Shown piece after piece: positions 19,068 to 25,949 of a DNA stretch of 64,000 nucleotides (within the stretch, counting starts at the first letter, position 1; every line of letters begins with the position of its first letter). A program made the translations under genes and the position numbers. Location: positions 1 through 64,000 of the forward strand of contig NZ_JSYP01000014.1 of assembly GCF_000813005.1 (NCBI RefSeq), in the 5' to 3' direction. This DNA is from Flavobacterium sp. KMS. Its GTDB lineage: Bacteria > Bacteroidota > Bacteroidia > Flavobacteriales > Flavobacteriaceae. The notes under the pieces are model-generated. The model saw nothing but the letters and a program-made list of their open reading frames with translations, was not told the origin of the DNA and did no database searches.

Positions 19068-19937
19068 ATGATACAATCATCAGAATTAATACTAAATCCA
19101 GACGGAAGCGTTTACCATTTAAATCTTCGCCCAGAACATATTGCAAATGACATTATTTTTGTAGGCGATCAAAATCGTGTAGAAAAAATTACTCAGTTTT
19201 TTGACAGCATCGAGTTTTCTACACAAAAAAGAGAATTTAAAACTCAAACCGGAACCTATAAAGGAAAAAGAATTACTGTAATGTCTACTGGTATTGGTCC
19301 AGATAATATTGATATTGTAGTAAACGAATTAGACGCTTTGGTAAATATTGATTTAGAAACTCGTAAACCAAAAGAAAACCTAACCTCTCTAAATATTATC
19401 AGAATTGGAACTTCTGGTTCACTACAAGCAGATATTCCTGTAGATAGTTTTGTAATGTCAACTTTTGGACTTGGTCTTGATAATATGCTTCGTTCTTATT
19501 TAATCGACGAAGTATCAAATGTTGCAATGGAAGAAGCTTTTATAAACCATACCAATTGGGACATCCGTAAAGGAAAACCATATGTAATTGCTGGTTCAGA
19601 GAAACTAGAAAAACTTATCGAGAGCGACAAAATACACAAAGGAATCACTGCAACTGCAGGAGGTTTTTATGGTCCACAAGGGCGTGTTTTACGTTTAAAC
19701 ATTCAGGATGAAGAATTAAATGCTAAAATGGATAATTTTACTTTTAATGATAACCGAATTACAAATCTAGAAATGGAAACTGCTGCTATTTACGGACTTT
19801 CGGCACTTTTAGGACATCATGCATTATCACTAAATGCAATTATTGCCAATCGTGCTTCGGGAACTTTTAGCGAAGACCCATACAAAGCTGTAGATGAATT
19901 AATTAAATACACGTTAAACAAATTAATTACGAATTAA
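19068..19937 (+). CDS. Nucleoside phosphorylase (uridine phosphorylase type)
   Basis: A 289-residue member of the PNP/UDP phosphorylase family, cleaving a nucleoside with phosphate to base and ribose-1-phosphate for salvage. Evidence: FVGDQNRVEKITQFF near the N-terminus, the phosphate-contacting VMSTGIGPDN region, IIRIGTSGSLQADIPV (about 112-127) and the C-terminal NRITNLEMETAAIYGLSALLG with the ribose-binding Met-Glu. The ATG at 19068 is preferred to a TTG seven codons upstream that lies in repeat DNA. The DinB gene follows after 1 bp and the VOC gene after another 1 bp, so the three probably form an operon. Confidence 0.9.
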   Translation: MIQSSELILNPDGSVYHLNLRPEHIANDIIFVGDQNRVEKITQFFDSIEFSTQKREFKTQTGTYKGKRITVMSTGIGPDNIDIVVNELDALVNIDLETRKPKENLTSLNIIRIGTSGSLQADIPVDSFVMSTFGLGLDNMLRSYLIDEVSNVAMEEAFINHTNWDIRKGKPYVIAGSEKLEKLIESDKIHKGITATAGGFYGPQGRVLRLNIQDEELNAKMDNFTFNDNRITNLEMETAAIYGLSALLGHHALSLNAIIANRASGTFSEDPYKAVDELIKYTLNKLITN

Positions 19938-19938
19938 T

Positions 19939-20379
19939 ATGCAAAATGCAATCTACAAGTTCGAAAAATTGCTCCATGAAAATTCAGAATACTTAAGATC
20001 TATAGACAAAGAAACTTTAGAAAAGAAACTTCCTGAAAAATGGTCAAAGAAAGAAATTTTAGGACATCTTGTAGATTCATCTATACATAATTTAATTCGT
20101 TTTACAGAGATAAATTATCTGCCAAAGCCGTATCATCACAGGCCATACAACCAGAAAGATTTGGTTAACATAAACCAATATCAAACAATAGATATGGAGG
20201 AGTTAATACAGCTTTGGTACTCGATAAATAAGCAAATTATTAGACTGTTTAAATCTGTTGATGAAAAAGCACTCGATTACAAAATTATATTAAGTGATGG
20301 TTCTATGATTAACCTCGATTTCTTGATGAAAGATTACGTTGAGCATTTGGAACATCATATTAATCAAATAAAAAAATAG
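19939..20379 (+). CDS. DinB-like four-helix protein
   Basis: A 146-residue helical protein of the DinB_2/DUF664 superfamily. It opens with a helix and LPEKWSKKEILGHLVDSSIHNL, where the histidine in GHLVDS is the first metal ligand, and ends in YVEHLEHHINQIK, whose HLxHH supplies the others. Family members bind a divalent metal and include thiol-dependent S-transferases for bacillithiol or mycothiol; the particular role here is unknown. It starts 1 bp after the phosphorylase stop codon and ends 1 bp before the VOC gene, so translation is tightly linked. Confidence 0.85.
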   Translation: MQNAIYKFEKLLHENSEYLRSIDKETLEKKLPEKWSKKEILGHLVDSSIHNLIRFTEINYLPKPYHHRPYNQKDLVNINQYQTIDMEELIQLWYSINKQIIRLFKSVDEKALDYKIILSDGSMINLDFLMKDYVEHLEHHINQIKK

Positions 20380-20380
20380 C

Positions 20381-20764
20381 ATGACTTTAAGAGTTGCTCG
20401 CCATACAAATGATCTAGGAAAACTAGTAAATTTCTATGTCAATATTTTGGGATTTGAAAGACTAGGAGGTTTTGAAAATCATAATAATTATGATGGAGCT
20501 TTTATCGGGAAACCTGATTTAGGCTGGCATTTTGAATTTACAAAGTCAAATGATAAAGCCAATCATACTTCAGATGAAGACGATGCCATAGTGCTATATC
20601 CTGAAACAATTTTAGAATATAATCGATTAGTAATTAACATTTTAAATAATAACATATCTTTTATAACGGCTAAAAACCCATATTGGAATTTGGAAGAAAA
20701 CGGAAAAATGTTTCTTGATCCAGATGGTTTTCGCATTATAATTTCACCATTAAAGGCTAAATAA
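20381..20764 (+). CDS. VOC-family (glyoxalase/bleomycin-resistance fold) protein
   Basis: A 127-residue vicinal oxygen chelate protein. MTLRVARHTNDLGKLVNFYV opens the first beta-alpha-beta-beta-beta module and gives a histidine near residue 8. The second module ends with GKMFLDPDGFRIIISP, where the usual metal-binding Glu position reads Arg-Ile, so the metal centre may be incomplete. Activity therefore cannot be assigned; homologues are dioxygenases, lyases or drug-binding proteins. It is part of the phosphorylase-DinB-VOC group. The PBP-like gene follows after 53 bp. Confidence 0.82.
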   Translation: MTLRVARHTNDLGKLVNFYVNILGFERLGGFENHNNYDGAFIGKPDLGWHFEFTKSNDKANHTSDEDDAIVLYPETILEYNRLVINILNNNISFITAKNPYWNLEENGKMFLDPDGFRIIISPLKAK

Positions 20765-20817
20765 ACTTTCAGAAAGTCAAGCAATCCAACTAATCTAATA
20801 ATCTAAGTAGTCTAAAA

Positions 20818-21669
20818 ATGAAAACTATAAAAATAGCAGGTGTTCCCGAGCATTTTAATTTACCATGGCATTTATGTATTGAAAATGGCGAATTCGAAAA
20901 CGAGGGAATCGATTTACAATGGACAGATGTTCCCGAAGGAACGGGCAAAATGTGCCAAATGCTTCGCGATGGCGAAACCGATATTGCTGTAATATTAACC
21001 GAAGGAATCGTAAAAGATATAGCTGCAGGAAACCCAAGCAAAATTGTGCAAGTATACGTGCAATCGCCTTTAATTTGGGGAATACACGTTGCGGCAAAAT
21101 CAGATTATAAGACCATCGGAGATTTAGAAAACAAAAAAGTAGCAATTTCCCGCTTAGGTTCAGGATCACAATTAATGGCTTACGTAAATGCCAATAATCA
21201 AGGTTGGAAAACAGATAATCTGGAATTCGAAATCGTAAACACTATCGATGGCGCAGTCGAAGCACTAACAAATAAAACTGCCGATTACTTTATGTGGGAA
21301 CGTTTCATGACAAAACCATTAGTCGATAAAGGCATTTTCAGACGCATAACCGACTGTCCTACTCCATGGCCATCATTTGTAATTGCTGTGCGTGACGAAG
21401 TACTCAAAAAGAATCCAAAGGCAATTGCTTCAATTTTGGAAGTTATAAACGCCACAACCGAAGATTTCAAGTCAATACCTAGCATAGACAGAACTTTAGC
21501 CGAATTATTTGAGCAAAAAGTCGAAGATATTCAAGAATGGTTAAAACTAACACAATGGTCACAAAAACCATTAAATGAAAAAACATTTAATAAAATTCAA
21601 AATCAATTATTTGAACTGAGTATTATTGATAAAAAAGGTACTTTTGTAGAAACGGTAAAAGTTCTTTAA
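20818..21669 (+). CDS. Cytoplasmic periplasmic-binding-protein-like (NMT1/THI5-type) protein
   Basis: A 283-residue type II solute-binding fold. MKTIKIAGVPEHFNLPWHLC at the start, the GEFENEGIDLQW and DIAVILTEGIVKDIAAG segments and IGDLENKKVAISRLGSGSQ match the NMT1/SsuA-like pattern. There is no signal peptide or lipobox, so unlike ordinary ABC binding proteins it should stay in the cytoplasm, and no permease or ATPase is nearby. It may bind a small metabolite as an enzyme or sensor. The transglutaminase-like membrane gene begins 19 bp later. Confidence 0.8.
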   Translation: MKTIKIAGVPEHFNLPWHLCIENGEFENEGIDLQWTDVPEGTGKMCQMLRDGETDIAVILTEGIVKDIAAGNPSKIVQVYVQSPLIWGIHVAAKSDYKTIGDLENKKVAISRLGSGSQLMAYVNANNQGWKTDNLEFEIVNTIDGAVEALTNKTADYFMWERFMTKPLVDKGIFRRITDCPTPWPSFVIAVRDEVLKKNPKAIASILEVINATTEDFKSIPSIDRTLAELFEQKVEDIQEWLKLTQWSQKPLNEKTFNKIQNQLFELSIIDKKGTFVETVKVL

Positions 21670-21688
21670 AAATTGCTTAGGGGGCATT

Positions 21689-22621
21689 ATGATAAAAAAT
21701 AGAAAAATTGACTTAATAAAACTTAAAAGTAGCCTTCAGGTAAAATCACCTTGGAATCAGGTTATTATTATGCTATTGAGTTTTTTAATCACGCTTCCTA
21801 CTTTTATCATATTGCACCAAAATTTAATCGACCTCAACTGGCCCTTTAATTTCGATAGAGTATTACTCTTTATATTTGTTCTCGTAGCACTCTATTTTCT
21901 CTTAATGCAATTAAAAACGATAATCATTATTTGTATCGTTTTATACCTCATAATCTTGTTTTACGGAACCGCTTTGGGCAATTATGGCTTTAGCGAAGTT
22001 GCCGAAGATTACAATTCGATTATCTATACCATGTCCGATAATCCTTATCCTCAGGATATTATTGTTGCCAAACTGCTTCCGTTTCCTAACAAATCTAAGA
22101 TTATTAATGCCATAGAATATCAAAATCCTAAAGTGAGGAATTTTGCTATAATGGCAACGTCTAAACATTTTAAGAACATCAAAGGATATTCGGATTATAG
22201 AACCATAATACAATGTTTTGCTGTTTTTAAAGAAATCAATAGCCGATGGAATTATGTAAATGATCCCAAAGAAGGTGATTATATTGCTACAGCAAGTGAG
22301 TCCTTAATGTATTTTTCGGGCGATTGCGACGATCATTCTATTTTAATGGCGGCAGCTGTACGCTCTATCGGAGGCACACCAAGGCTTATTCATACCAAAG
22401 GACATATTTACCCCGAAATATTAATTGGGTCAATGATAGACCTCGAAAAAGTAAATTACTTGATTAAAAATGTCCTTTTTGTAAACGAAAGCTACAAGAA
22501 AACATTGCATTATCATATCGATGAACGCGGACAAGTATGGCTAAACCTTGATTACACAGCCAAATATCCCGGAGGACCATTCATGTCCGAAGAAATTCTA
22601 GGAGAACTTACACTTAAATAA
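21689..22621 (+). CDS. Membrane protein with transglutaminase-like domain
   Basis: A 310-residue protein. Two or three hydrophobic segments (about residues 22-42 and 50-92) anchor the N-terminus, followed by a transglutaminase-like (papain fold) domain. The catalytic cysteine is in YFSGDCDDHSILMAAAVRS (Cys about 213), and a histidine in HTKGHIYPEI follows; LNLDYTA near the end supplies the acidic residue. Such proteins are usually peptidases or peptide-modifying enzymes rather than cross-linkers. The substrate is unknown. Last gene of the 19-22.6 kb plus-strand series, before the IS110 insertion. Confidence 0.82.
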   Translation: MIKNRKIDLIKLKSSLQVKSPWNQVIIMLLSFLITLPTFIILHQNLIDLNWPFNFDRVLLFIFVLVALYFLLMQLKTIIIICIVLYLIILFYGTALGNYGFSEVAEDYNSIIYTMSDNPYPQDIIVAKLLPFPNKSKIINAIEYQNPKVRNFAIMATSKHFKNIKGYSDYRTIIQCFAVFKEINSRWNYVNDPKEGDYIATASESLMYFSGDCDDHSILMAAAVRSIGGTPRLIHTKGHIYPEILIGSMIDLEKVNYLIKNVLFVNESYKKTLHYHIDERGQVWLNLDYTAKYPGGPFMSEEILGELTLK

Positions 22622-22749
22622 AACCCTATAGTTTGTCAATTACGACGTAGAGAACCCGAGCGATTTAACCGCAAAGATTCTGTGTTGATTTCCAATTTAA
22701 ATCTTAATTTTTATTATTTTTGTTTTCAAGACAGTCATTGAGCTAGTCT

Positions 22750-23799
22750 CTATAGCGTGTTAAACCTTATGTGTTTCACGCTATTTTTTATTTTGTAATC
22801 TTTGTCATAAATTGTTTCATTTTTGAATAAGATATATATCAATTGCAATATTTTTCTTTGAATAGCTACCAAGGCTTTCATTTTGATTCCGTGTTTTGAT
22901 ACCAATCTCGCATATGTCTCCCTAAAATTATCATCCCATTTTACTGCAGTAAGAGCTGGTAAATGCATTGATTTTCTCAAGGCTCTATTTCCTTTTTTAG
23001 ATATTCTCGGCTTGCCTTTTACTGATGTGCCAGATTGTTTTTCTTTTACATCCAGTCCCACATAACTGGATAATTGAGATTTGTTCCTGATTAGCTCAAA
23101 ACCATTTGTTTCTGCCAAAACAATTACAGCTGTTAGTTCCCCAACTCCTGGTATGGTTGTTATCCTGTCTATAATTTGTCTTAAATCCGGATTTTCTTTT
23201 ACAATGCTGTTAATATCCTCTTTAATTTCTTTTTCCTGTGAATTCAAAAATCGTATTCTTGACTGCATTCTTTCCATGCTTTTCTGGTTTGGTTCAGCTT
23301 CCGTGATTTCAGCATGTATTTGATTTTTGATAATGCTTCTTTCCTGAACAATCTGATCTCTTTCCCTGGTTAACTGCTGCAATTCCTTATAAGTAACTTT
23401 AGGTTTGGACCACTTATCCAATTTTCGCTCTAAACCAAATTGAGCAATTGCCTGAGAACAGCTTTTGTCTGTAATGGTTTTTAACTCCAAAGTTCGCATG
23501 TAGTTACTGATTTTATTAGGCAGTACAATACTTAACCTATAATTATTGTCAGTTAAGAAATAAGCAAACTTTTGATGATATACACCTGTAGCTTCCATTA
23601 CATAATGAACATCAATTTCATTGTTTGTTAATTTGTTTGCCCAATCAACCAATGACTTAAAACCAGAATCGCTGTTTTTGAAAAGTTTATAGGCAAATAA
23701 TTCTATAGAAAAATCATCTAAAAGATGCCCTAAAGTCTCTACCAATTCTTTTTGAGCTACATCAATTCCTGCTACTTGTTTTACAATTTTACCCATCAT
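22750..23799 (-). CDS. IS110-family DEDD transposase
   Basis: A 349-residue recombinase with the two IS110 domains. The N-terminal RuvC-like DEDD domain shows Asp13 in VAGIDVAQKE and Glu69 in VMEATGVYH, with further acidic residues in the KTITDKSCSQAIAQ region. The C-terminal Transposase_20 domain has TTIPGVGELTAVIVLAETNG (about 213-232), then SSYVGLDVKEKQSG and the KGNRALRKSMHLPA segment. A coiled coil joins them. Full length and without frameshift, so probably active. A second ATG follows directly after the first. The long non-coding 5' side (23800-24058) is expected to produce the bridge RNA that pairs with target and donor DNA. Confidence 0.93.
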   Translation of the reverse strand: MMGKIVKQVAGIDVAQKELVETLGHLLDDFSIELFAYKLFKNSDSGFKSLVDWANKLTNNEIDVHYVMEATGVYHQKFAYFLTDNNYRLSIVLPNKISNYMRTLELKTITDKSCSQAIAQFGLERKLDKWSKPKVTYKELQQLTRERDQIVQERSIIKNQIHAEITEAEPNQKSMERMQSRIRFLNSQEKEIKEDINSIVKENPDLRQIIDRITTIPGVGELTAVIVLAETNGFELIRNKSQLSSYVGLDVKEKQSGTSVKGKPRISKKGNRALRKSMHLPALTAVKWDDNFRETYARLVSKHGIKMKALVAIQRKILQLIYILFKNETIYDKDYKIKNSVKHIRFNTL

Positions 23800-24058
23800 T
23801 TACTTTTTGAAATTTAATATATAAAGTGATGAATCTTCCTTCGTCTTTTCTCCTGATTGGATATTCTGGATATTAAGCAATGCTTAATTCCTTACATTCT
23901 GTTCAGACTCTAAAAGATAAAAAAGAATGAGGTAATTTCTTTGCGAGAATATGTTTCTAAGAACTATTTAGACACAAATGCACTCTCATTCCTTTTCACT
24001 TTAATAATGCAAATTTAAAAAAGTAAAAACTTATAAATTAACTTTGCAAACATAGGAG
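23800..24058 (-). ncRNA. Candidate IS110 bridge RNA region
   Basis: Non-coding end of the element on the 5' side of the transposase. It contains a small hairpin (23873-23887, TTAAG...CTTAA) and a long stem formed by AAAAGAATGAG near 23928-23938 and CTCATT-C-CTTTT near 23983-23994, leaving a large internal loop. IS110 bridge RNAs have this kind of stem with loops that read donor and target. The assignment rests on element family, position and foldability; no transcription evidence is possible here. Confidence 0.5.
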
Positions 24059-24061
24059 TTC

Positions 24062-24388
24062 ACAAAGAAATACGTAAAGAACGCTAAGTATTTTTTTTAA
24101 AAATCATTTTAATCTTTTAATCTGTAGCAAAAAAATTAACCGCAGAGGGCGCACAATTTCTCTACAATTTTGTCATTTCTATTTAGCGTCTTTACGTGAG
24201 ATTTTTTCGGAACGGGAGAAGAATAAGGAGCTATTTCCAGCTCTCCACTCTATCTTTTCTTTGTTAAAGAAACAAAGAAAAGGATGCCGTTGCTATCTGG
24301 GCTAGAGATTTTATGGAAATATCAGTTTAAATAGTATTTTAGTGTGCTAGAAATTACCTGGAAGATGATTCCTAAAACTTCGTAAAAA
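24062..24388. repeat. Intergenic repeats: right R1 half, second R1 fragment, R2 hairpin copy 1
   Basis: No gene. It contains the right half of the R1 repeat split by IS110 (24059-24092), a second R1-like fragment (near 24125-24152, ATCTGTAGCAAAAAAATTAACCGC...), and R2 hairpin copy 1 at 24228-24306. R2 is described in its own entry. A short stretch before 24389 holds the promoter of the Crp gene, but no exact consensus is seen. Confidence 0.7.
24228..24306. repeat. R2 structured repeat, copy 1
   Basis: Conserved left arm GGAGCTATTTCCAGCTCTCC, a 12-bp perfect stem CTTTTCTTTGTT / AACAAAGAAAAG with a five-base loop (24254-24282), and conserved right arm GGATGCCGTTGCTATCTGGG followed by CTAG. The second copy at 42882-42962 has the same arms but a different, equally perfect stem. 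Confidence 0.8.
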
Positions 24389-24952
24389 ATGACCGAACTA
24401 ATTGCATTTATAAATACGCTACAAGAATTAGATTTCGAAACCGAACAAGCTATCAAAAAATGCTTTGTCAAGGAAACCTATGCTAAAAACGAGTTTATTG
24501 TTGAAGAAGGAAAAATATGCTCAAAAATCAGTTACATAAAATCAGGATTAGTCCGTAGGTTCTATCTTGATGATGGTGAAGAAATAACTAAATGGATTTA
24601 TACCAACGACCAGTTCGTTACATCATTAAGTAGTTTTTTTGAACAAAAACCATCATTCGAAATCTTTCAAGCCTGTGAAGAAACTATACTATATTCCTTA
24701 TCTTATACTGATGAGCAACTTTTATTAGAATATCCATTATTTGCAAAATTTCATATAAAACTACTAAGACTATATCTTTCTAAACTTAATGAATTCCATC
24801 ATTCATATAAACTAATGAGTGCTCAGGAAAAATATATGTACTTACTTCATTCATTTCCTTCCATCATAAAAAAAGCAAAATTAAAACATATTGCTTCCCT
24901 TATCAATGTAAGTCCAGAAACCTTAAGCCGAATAAGAGCTTCAATTAATTGA
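24389..24952 (+). CDS. Crp/Fnr-family transcriptional regulator
   Basis: A 187-residue protein with an N-terminal cyclic-nucleotide-binding-like beta roll (FIVEEGKICSKISYIKSGLVRR, about 35-56; KWIYTNDQFVTSLSSFF, about 71-87) and a short C-terminal helix-turn-helix (LKHIASLINVSPETLSRIRAS). The cAMP phosphate-binding residues of true Crp are not evident, and there is no Fnr cysteine cluster, so the effector is unknown. This compact form is abundant in flavobacteria and often stands beside the gene it controls. It overlaps or abuts the LpxA-like gene, a likely target. Confidence 0.88.
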   Translation: MTELIAFINTLQELDFETEQAIKKCFVKETYAKNEFIVEEGKICSKISYIKSGLVRRFYLDDGEEITKWIYTNDQFVTSLSSFFEQKPSFEIFQACEETILYSLSYTDEQLLLEYPLFAKFHIKLLRLYLSKLNEFHHSYKLMSAQEKYMYLLHSFPSIIKKAKLKHIASLINVSPETLSRIRASIN

Positions 24953-25011
24953 TATTACATCAATCAAAATCATTTATATTTTTTCAACATTTGCCAACTA
25001 ATAAAGCAAAA

Positions 25012-25782
25012 GTGAAAAATACAATAATAGGAAAGAAAGCCAATATTGGGAAAAATGTTCATATAGGAAATTTTACTACTATAGAAAGTGACGTCATAAT
25101 TGGCAATAATACTTGGATTGGTAATAATGTAAGTATCTTAAATGGCTCAAGAATTGGCGAAAATTGCCAAATACATTCAGGAGCAGTGTTGGCAGGAATA
25201 CCACAAGATTTAAAATATAATGGAGAAAACACAACACTCGAAATCGGAAATAACAATATTATACGAGAATTTGTAACCATTAATAAAGGGACAATATCCA
25301 AACAAAAAACTATAATTGGAGATAATAATTTATTAATGTCTAATGCACACATTGGTCATGATAGCCTGATTGGAGATAATTGTATTATAGGATTTAGTGT
25401 TGGGATGGCTGGAGAGGTAATTGTAGGCAATTGGGCTAATATTAGTGGATTAACTGCAATACATCAATTTTCAGTTATTGGTGAGCACAGTATGGTTAGT
25501 GGCATGAGTCGCATTGTTAAAGATATTCCTCCATACATAATGGCAGCTCGAGAACCTTTGAGTTATGTGGGCATAAATACTGTAGGTTTAAAAAGGAGAG
25601 GATTTGAAACCGAAAAATTAAATGAACTCAAAGAAATATATCGTATTATTTTTCAAGAAAAGAAAAATACAACCCTTGCTTTAGAATTAATTGAAAACCA
25701 CTTTAAACAAACTGTAGAACGCGATAAAATCATACACTTTATAAAACAATCAGCTAGAGGAATTATAAAAGGTAATATCTAA
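25012..25782 (+). CDS. LpxA-like acyl-ACP--UDP-sugar O-acyltransferase (probable paralogue)
   Basis: Left-handed beta-helix enzyme of about 256 residues with hexapeptide repeats (VIIGNNTWIGNNVSILNGSR and following). LpxA features are conserved: PQDLKYNGE, REFVTINKGT, the catalytic-His region NAHIGHDS, HQFSVIGEH, and the C-terminal REPLSYVGINTVGLKRRGF and SARGIIKGNI. It transfers a 3-hydroxyacyl chain to UDP-GlcNAc (or a related sugar) in lipid A synthesis. The start is uncertain: GTG at 25012 fits the family alignment; TTG codons at 24991 and 24949 are possible, and the last would overlap the Crp gene. It stands apart from lpxD/fabZ/lpxC genes, so it may be a second copy. Confidence 0.82.
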   Translation: MKNTIIGKKANIGKNVHIGNFTTIESDVIIGNNTWIGNNVSILNGSRIGENCQIHSGAVLAGIPQDLKYNGENTTLEIGNNNIIREFVTINKGTISKQKTIIGDNNLLMSNAHIGHDSLIGDNCIIGFSVGMAGEVIVGNWANISGLTAIHQFSVIGEHSMVSGMSRIVKDIPPYIMAAREPLSYVGINTVGLKRRGFETEKLNELKEIYRIIFQEKKNTTLALELIENHFKQTVERDKIIHFIKQSARGIIKGNI

Positions 25783-25909
25783 TAAAATTTCGAAATACAA
25801 CATTAACTTCTATTCTTTATATTAAAACAATTACCTTTTTATTCTAAAAAATAAAATAACTAATTATAAAACACGTATTTATACTCAATTTTCTGTAAAA
25901 CCTTGTTTC

Positions 25910-25917
25910 TATCTTTG
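25910..25917 (+). promoter_or_regulatory. Promoter -7 element of the ThDP enzyme/oxidase pair
   Basis: TATCTTTG is an exact TAnnTTTG match, 33 bp before the ATG at 25950. No TTG is found 17-23 bp upstream, so the -33 part is weak or absent. Two genes follow with a 40-bp gap and a terminator at 29648-29677, consistent with a bicistronic unit. Confidence 0.45.
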
Positions 25918-25949
25918 ATTTAGTAACCTACGCTAAAAATCAAAAAGAA

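Larger units (their letters stand above)
22678..24061 (-). mobile_element. IS110-family insertion sequence, bounded by split R1 repeat
   Basis: About 1.38 kb. The transposase is at 22750-23799 (minus). The element interrupts an R1 intergenic repeat: left flank ...TTAACCGCAAAGATTC ends near 22680, and right flank TTCACAAAGAAATACG...AACGCTAAG resumes near 24059. Joining them restores the uninterrupted R1 consensus seen elsewhere in the window. TTC is present at both junctions (22678-22680 and 24059-24061) and is the likely shared core. There are no terminal inverted repeats, as expected for IS110. The roughly 260-bp segment upstream of the transposase start is the place where IS110 elements encode a bridge RNA. 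Ends are inferred, not proven. Confidence 0.8.

Noticed and set aside
18585..19076. CRISPR-like look of regularly repeated segments, and short frames on both strands.
   Set aside because: The units are 135-138 bp, nearly identical over their whole length and without unique spacers or cas genes; it is a tandem mosaic repeat. The frames are products of the repeat.
24949..25011. Upstream TTG start for the LpxA-like gene, overlapping the Crp/Fnr gene.
   Set aside because: The extra N-terminal residues (ILHQSKSFIFFQHL) have no counterpart in LpxA; the GTG at 25012 fits the family start better, though this is not certain.
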